From Acidobacteriota bacterium (GTDB taxonomy: Bacteria > Acidobacteriota > Vicinamibacteria > Vicinamibacterales > CAVVIG01): DNA of 59,122 nucleotides. This document shows, one piece after another, positions 58,326 to 59,122 of this stretch (within the stretch, counting starts at the first letter, position 1; the number at the start of each line of letters is the position of its first letter). The translations under genes were made by a program, and so were the position numbers. The notes under the pieces were generated by a model. It was not told the origin of the DNA, searched no databases, and was given only the letters and a program-made list of their open reading frames with translations. The stretch is taken from positions 1 through 59,122 of the forward strand of contig QHWB01000078.1 in the NCBI GenBank assembly GCA_003222395.1, written 5' to 3'.

Positions 58326-59122
58326 TGGTCGCCACCTGTATGGTTCGGAGCACCGGCGCGTTTTACACTCGCCGCGCCGTCGCCGTACGCGAGCACTCCG
58401 CTCCAAAGCTTTGGGACAGCCTGCGGCCCGTACTGCTTCAGCATCTGAAGCTTGGCGAGTCGAAGTGCTTGTGCGACGTCTGTGCCCGACGCGAGCTGCC
58501 GGTAAAACTCGCGCATAAGTGCAAGGCTGAAAAAGTCGTCCGCCGTCCACAAGTTCGCGACGACACTGCGTGCGCCGGCAGCGAGAAACGGCCGCACGAG
58601 ACTCGCAACCCCTTCTTGGCCGAAACTCTCTCCCGTGCCGGTGTCACACGCCGACAGGGTGACCAGATCCGCCCTCAGTTGCAATCGCAGAATCTCGCGC
58701 GCCTGTAAGAGGCCGTCATCGTCGCCGCCAGGCTGTAGCAGCAATGCCGATCTGGCTGGAAACCTTGTACTGACGATTCCGTGTGCCGCGAAATGCAAGA
58801 CGGCGTAGCCGTTCAGCGCTTGGCGCTTTACCTCCCGCTCTGTGGCGGACTCGTCAATCAAGATAGTCGACCGCGATTGGCCGAGCAGGGACACCACAGT
58901 TCGAGCTTCGTCATTAGCGGAGGGTAGCGCTGGCAACTTGGTCGCATCCACGTCATAGATACCGCGCGCAACTGTCCCAATCGCCGGTTGCTTTGATGCC
59001 GATGCCACAACGGTCTGCGTCGTCACCGGTGACGCGCCGATCGCGAGGGCGACTCGTTGAGGACGGTACTGTGGTTGCGCTCTCGAGATGGCGAGTGCGA
59101 ATCCTGATGGCACGTACGAAAC
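58322..59122 (-). CDS. CHAT-domain (caspase-like) protease, 5' end outside window
   Basis: The frame is open to the window edge. The part present is a complete CHAT protease domain. AVLHFAAHGIVS holds the catalytic histidine (codon near 58782) and LVTLSACDTGTG the catalytic cysteine (codon near 58648). GVASLVRPFLAAGARSVVAN and LMREFYRQLASG are typical of the CHAT tail. CHAT domains are often fused to tetratricopeptide repeats; any such part would be beyond 59122. An internal ATG at 59113 is not the start. Coupling to the S41 gene (ATGA) suggests a two-protease module. Confidence 0.9.
   Translation of the reverse strand, partial: VSYVPSGFALAISRAQPQYRPQRVALAIGASPVTTQTVVASASKQPAIGTVARGIYDVDATKLPALPSANDEARTVVSLLGQSRSTILIDESATEREVKRQALNGYAVLHFAAHGIVSTRFPARSALLLQPGGDDDGLLQAREILRLQLRADLVTLSACDTGTGESFGQEGVASLVRPFLAAGARSVVANLWTADDFFSLALMREFYRQLASGTDVAQALRLAKLQMLKQYGPQAVPKLWSGVLAYGDGAASVKRAGAPNHTGGDQ

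Noticed and set aside
1-59122. CRISPR arrays, rRNA genes or a replication initiator with iterons
   Set aside because: No regularly spaced repeats, no rRNA-like stretches and no iteron series were seen on reading the window.

Overview
The window is about 59 kb of GC-rich, Gram-negative-type bacterial DNA. It is dominated by integrated mobile-element DNA and its cargo. There is no rRNA, no CRISPR array and no intact tRNA. The host is not identifiable from sequence alone. The mix of genes (P4-type integrase, RepB-like primase, VirB/Trb transfer system, CHAT and S41 proteins, LigD-like ligase) would suit an Acidobacteriota-like soil bacterium, but that is a weak inference.

Left part (1-7.3 kb). 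After the tail of an unknown gene and a RHH/ParE toxin-antitoxin pair, two 3' tRNA-Pro fragments (1078-1122 and 7228-7272, same orientation) bracket a compact cargo block. The block holds a TOTE-type primase-helicase-nuclease protein, an uncharacterised 544-residue protein directly upstream of it, and a PIN (DUF3368)/UPF0175 toxin-antitoxin pair. The fragments look like attachment sites of tandem tRNA-targeted elements.

Second element, left arm (7.3-27.6 kb). A tyrosine recombinase sits beside the second att-like site. It is followed by a chimeric orphan antitoxin, a run of unknown minus-strand genes with frameshifts, a second tRNA-like fragment (Cys-like), and an XRE/nucleotidyltransferase pair with a palindromic operator. 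Then come an Mrr-like nuclease, a nuclease-HEPN fusion, RusA, an AlpA-like regulator and a block of element genes with strong ribosome binding sites (DUF932-like and two paralogous small proteins). Cargo follows: an LTD/spherulation-4-like protein, a decayed quinoprotein and an AbiV protein.

Transfer region (27.6-43.6 kb). A single minus-strand gene train runs virB2-B3-B4-B9-B10-B5-B5'-B6-small-B8-small-wHTH-wHTH-small DNA-binding protein-virD4-virB11-lipoprotein-primase. A divergent sigma/anti-sigma pair sits at its head. No classical relaxase is visible. A 21-bp perfect inverted repeat (32476-32552) next to the small DNA-binding gene is the best oriT candidate. virB4 appears frameshifted near its end.

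Right part (45-59 kb). This is an accessory patchwork of DNA repair and stress genes: DUF3072, LigD-like ligase, oxidoreductase, BNR propeller, DUF4143 ATPase, VOC protein, DUF4256, DinB, an exonuclease-like/GIY-YIG fusion, and Fic with tandem operators. Repeated gene debris lies between them (two msrB 5' fragments, two IS3 transposase 3' fragments, a second ligase 3' end). The window ends in an S41 peptidase gene translationally coupled to a CHAT protease gene that runs off the edge.

Several genes carry single-base frameshifts. Some of these may be assembly errors, so pseudogene calls based on one indel are provisional.
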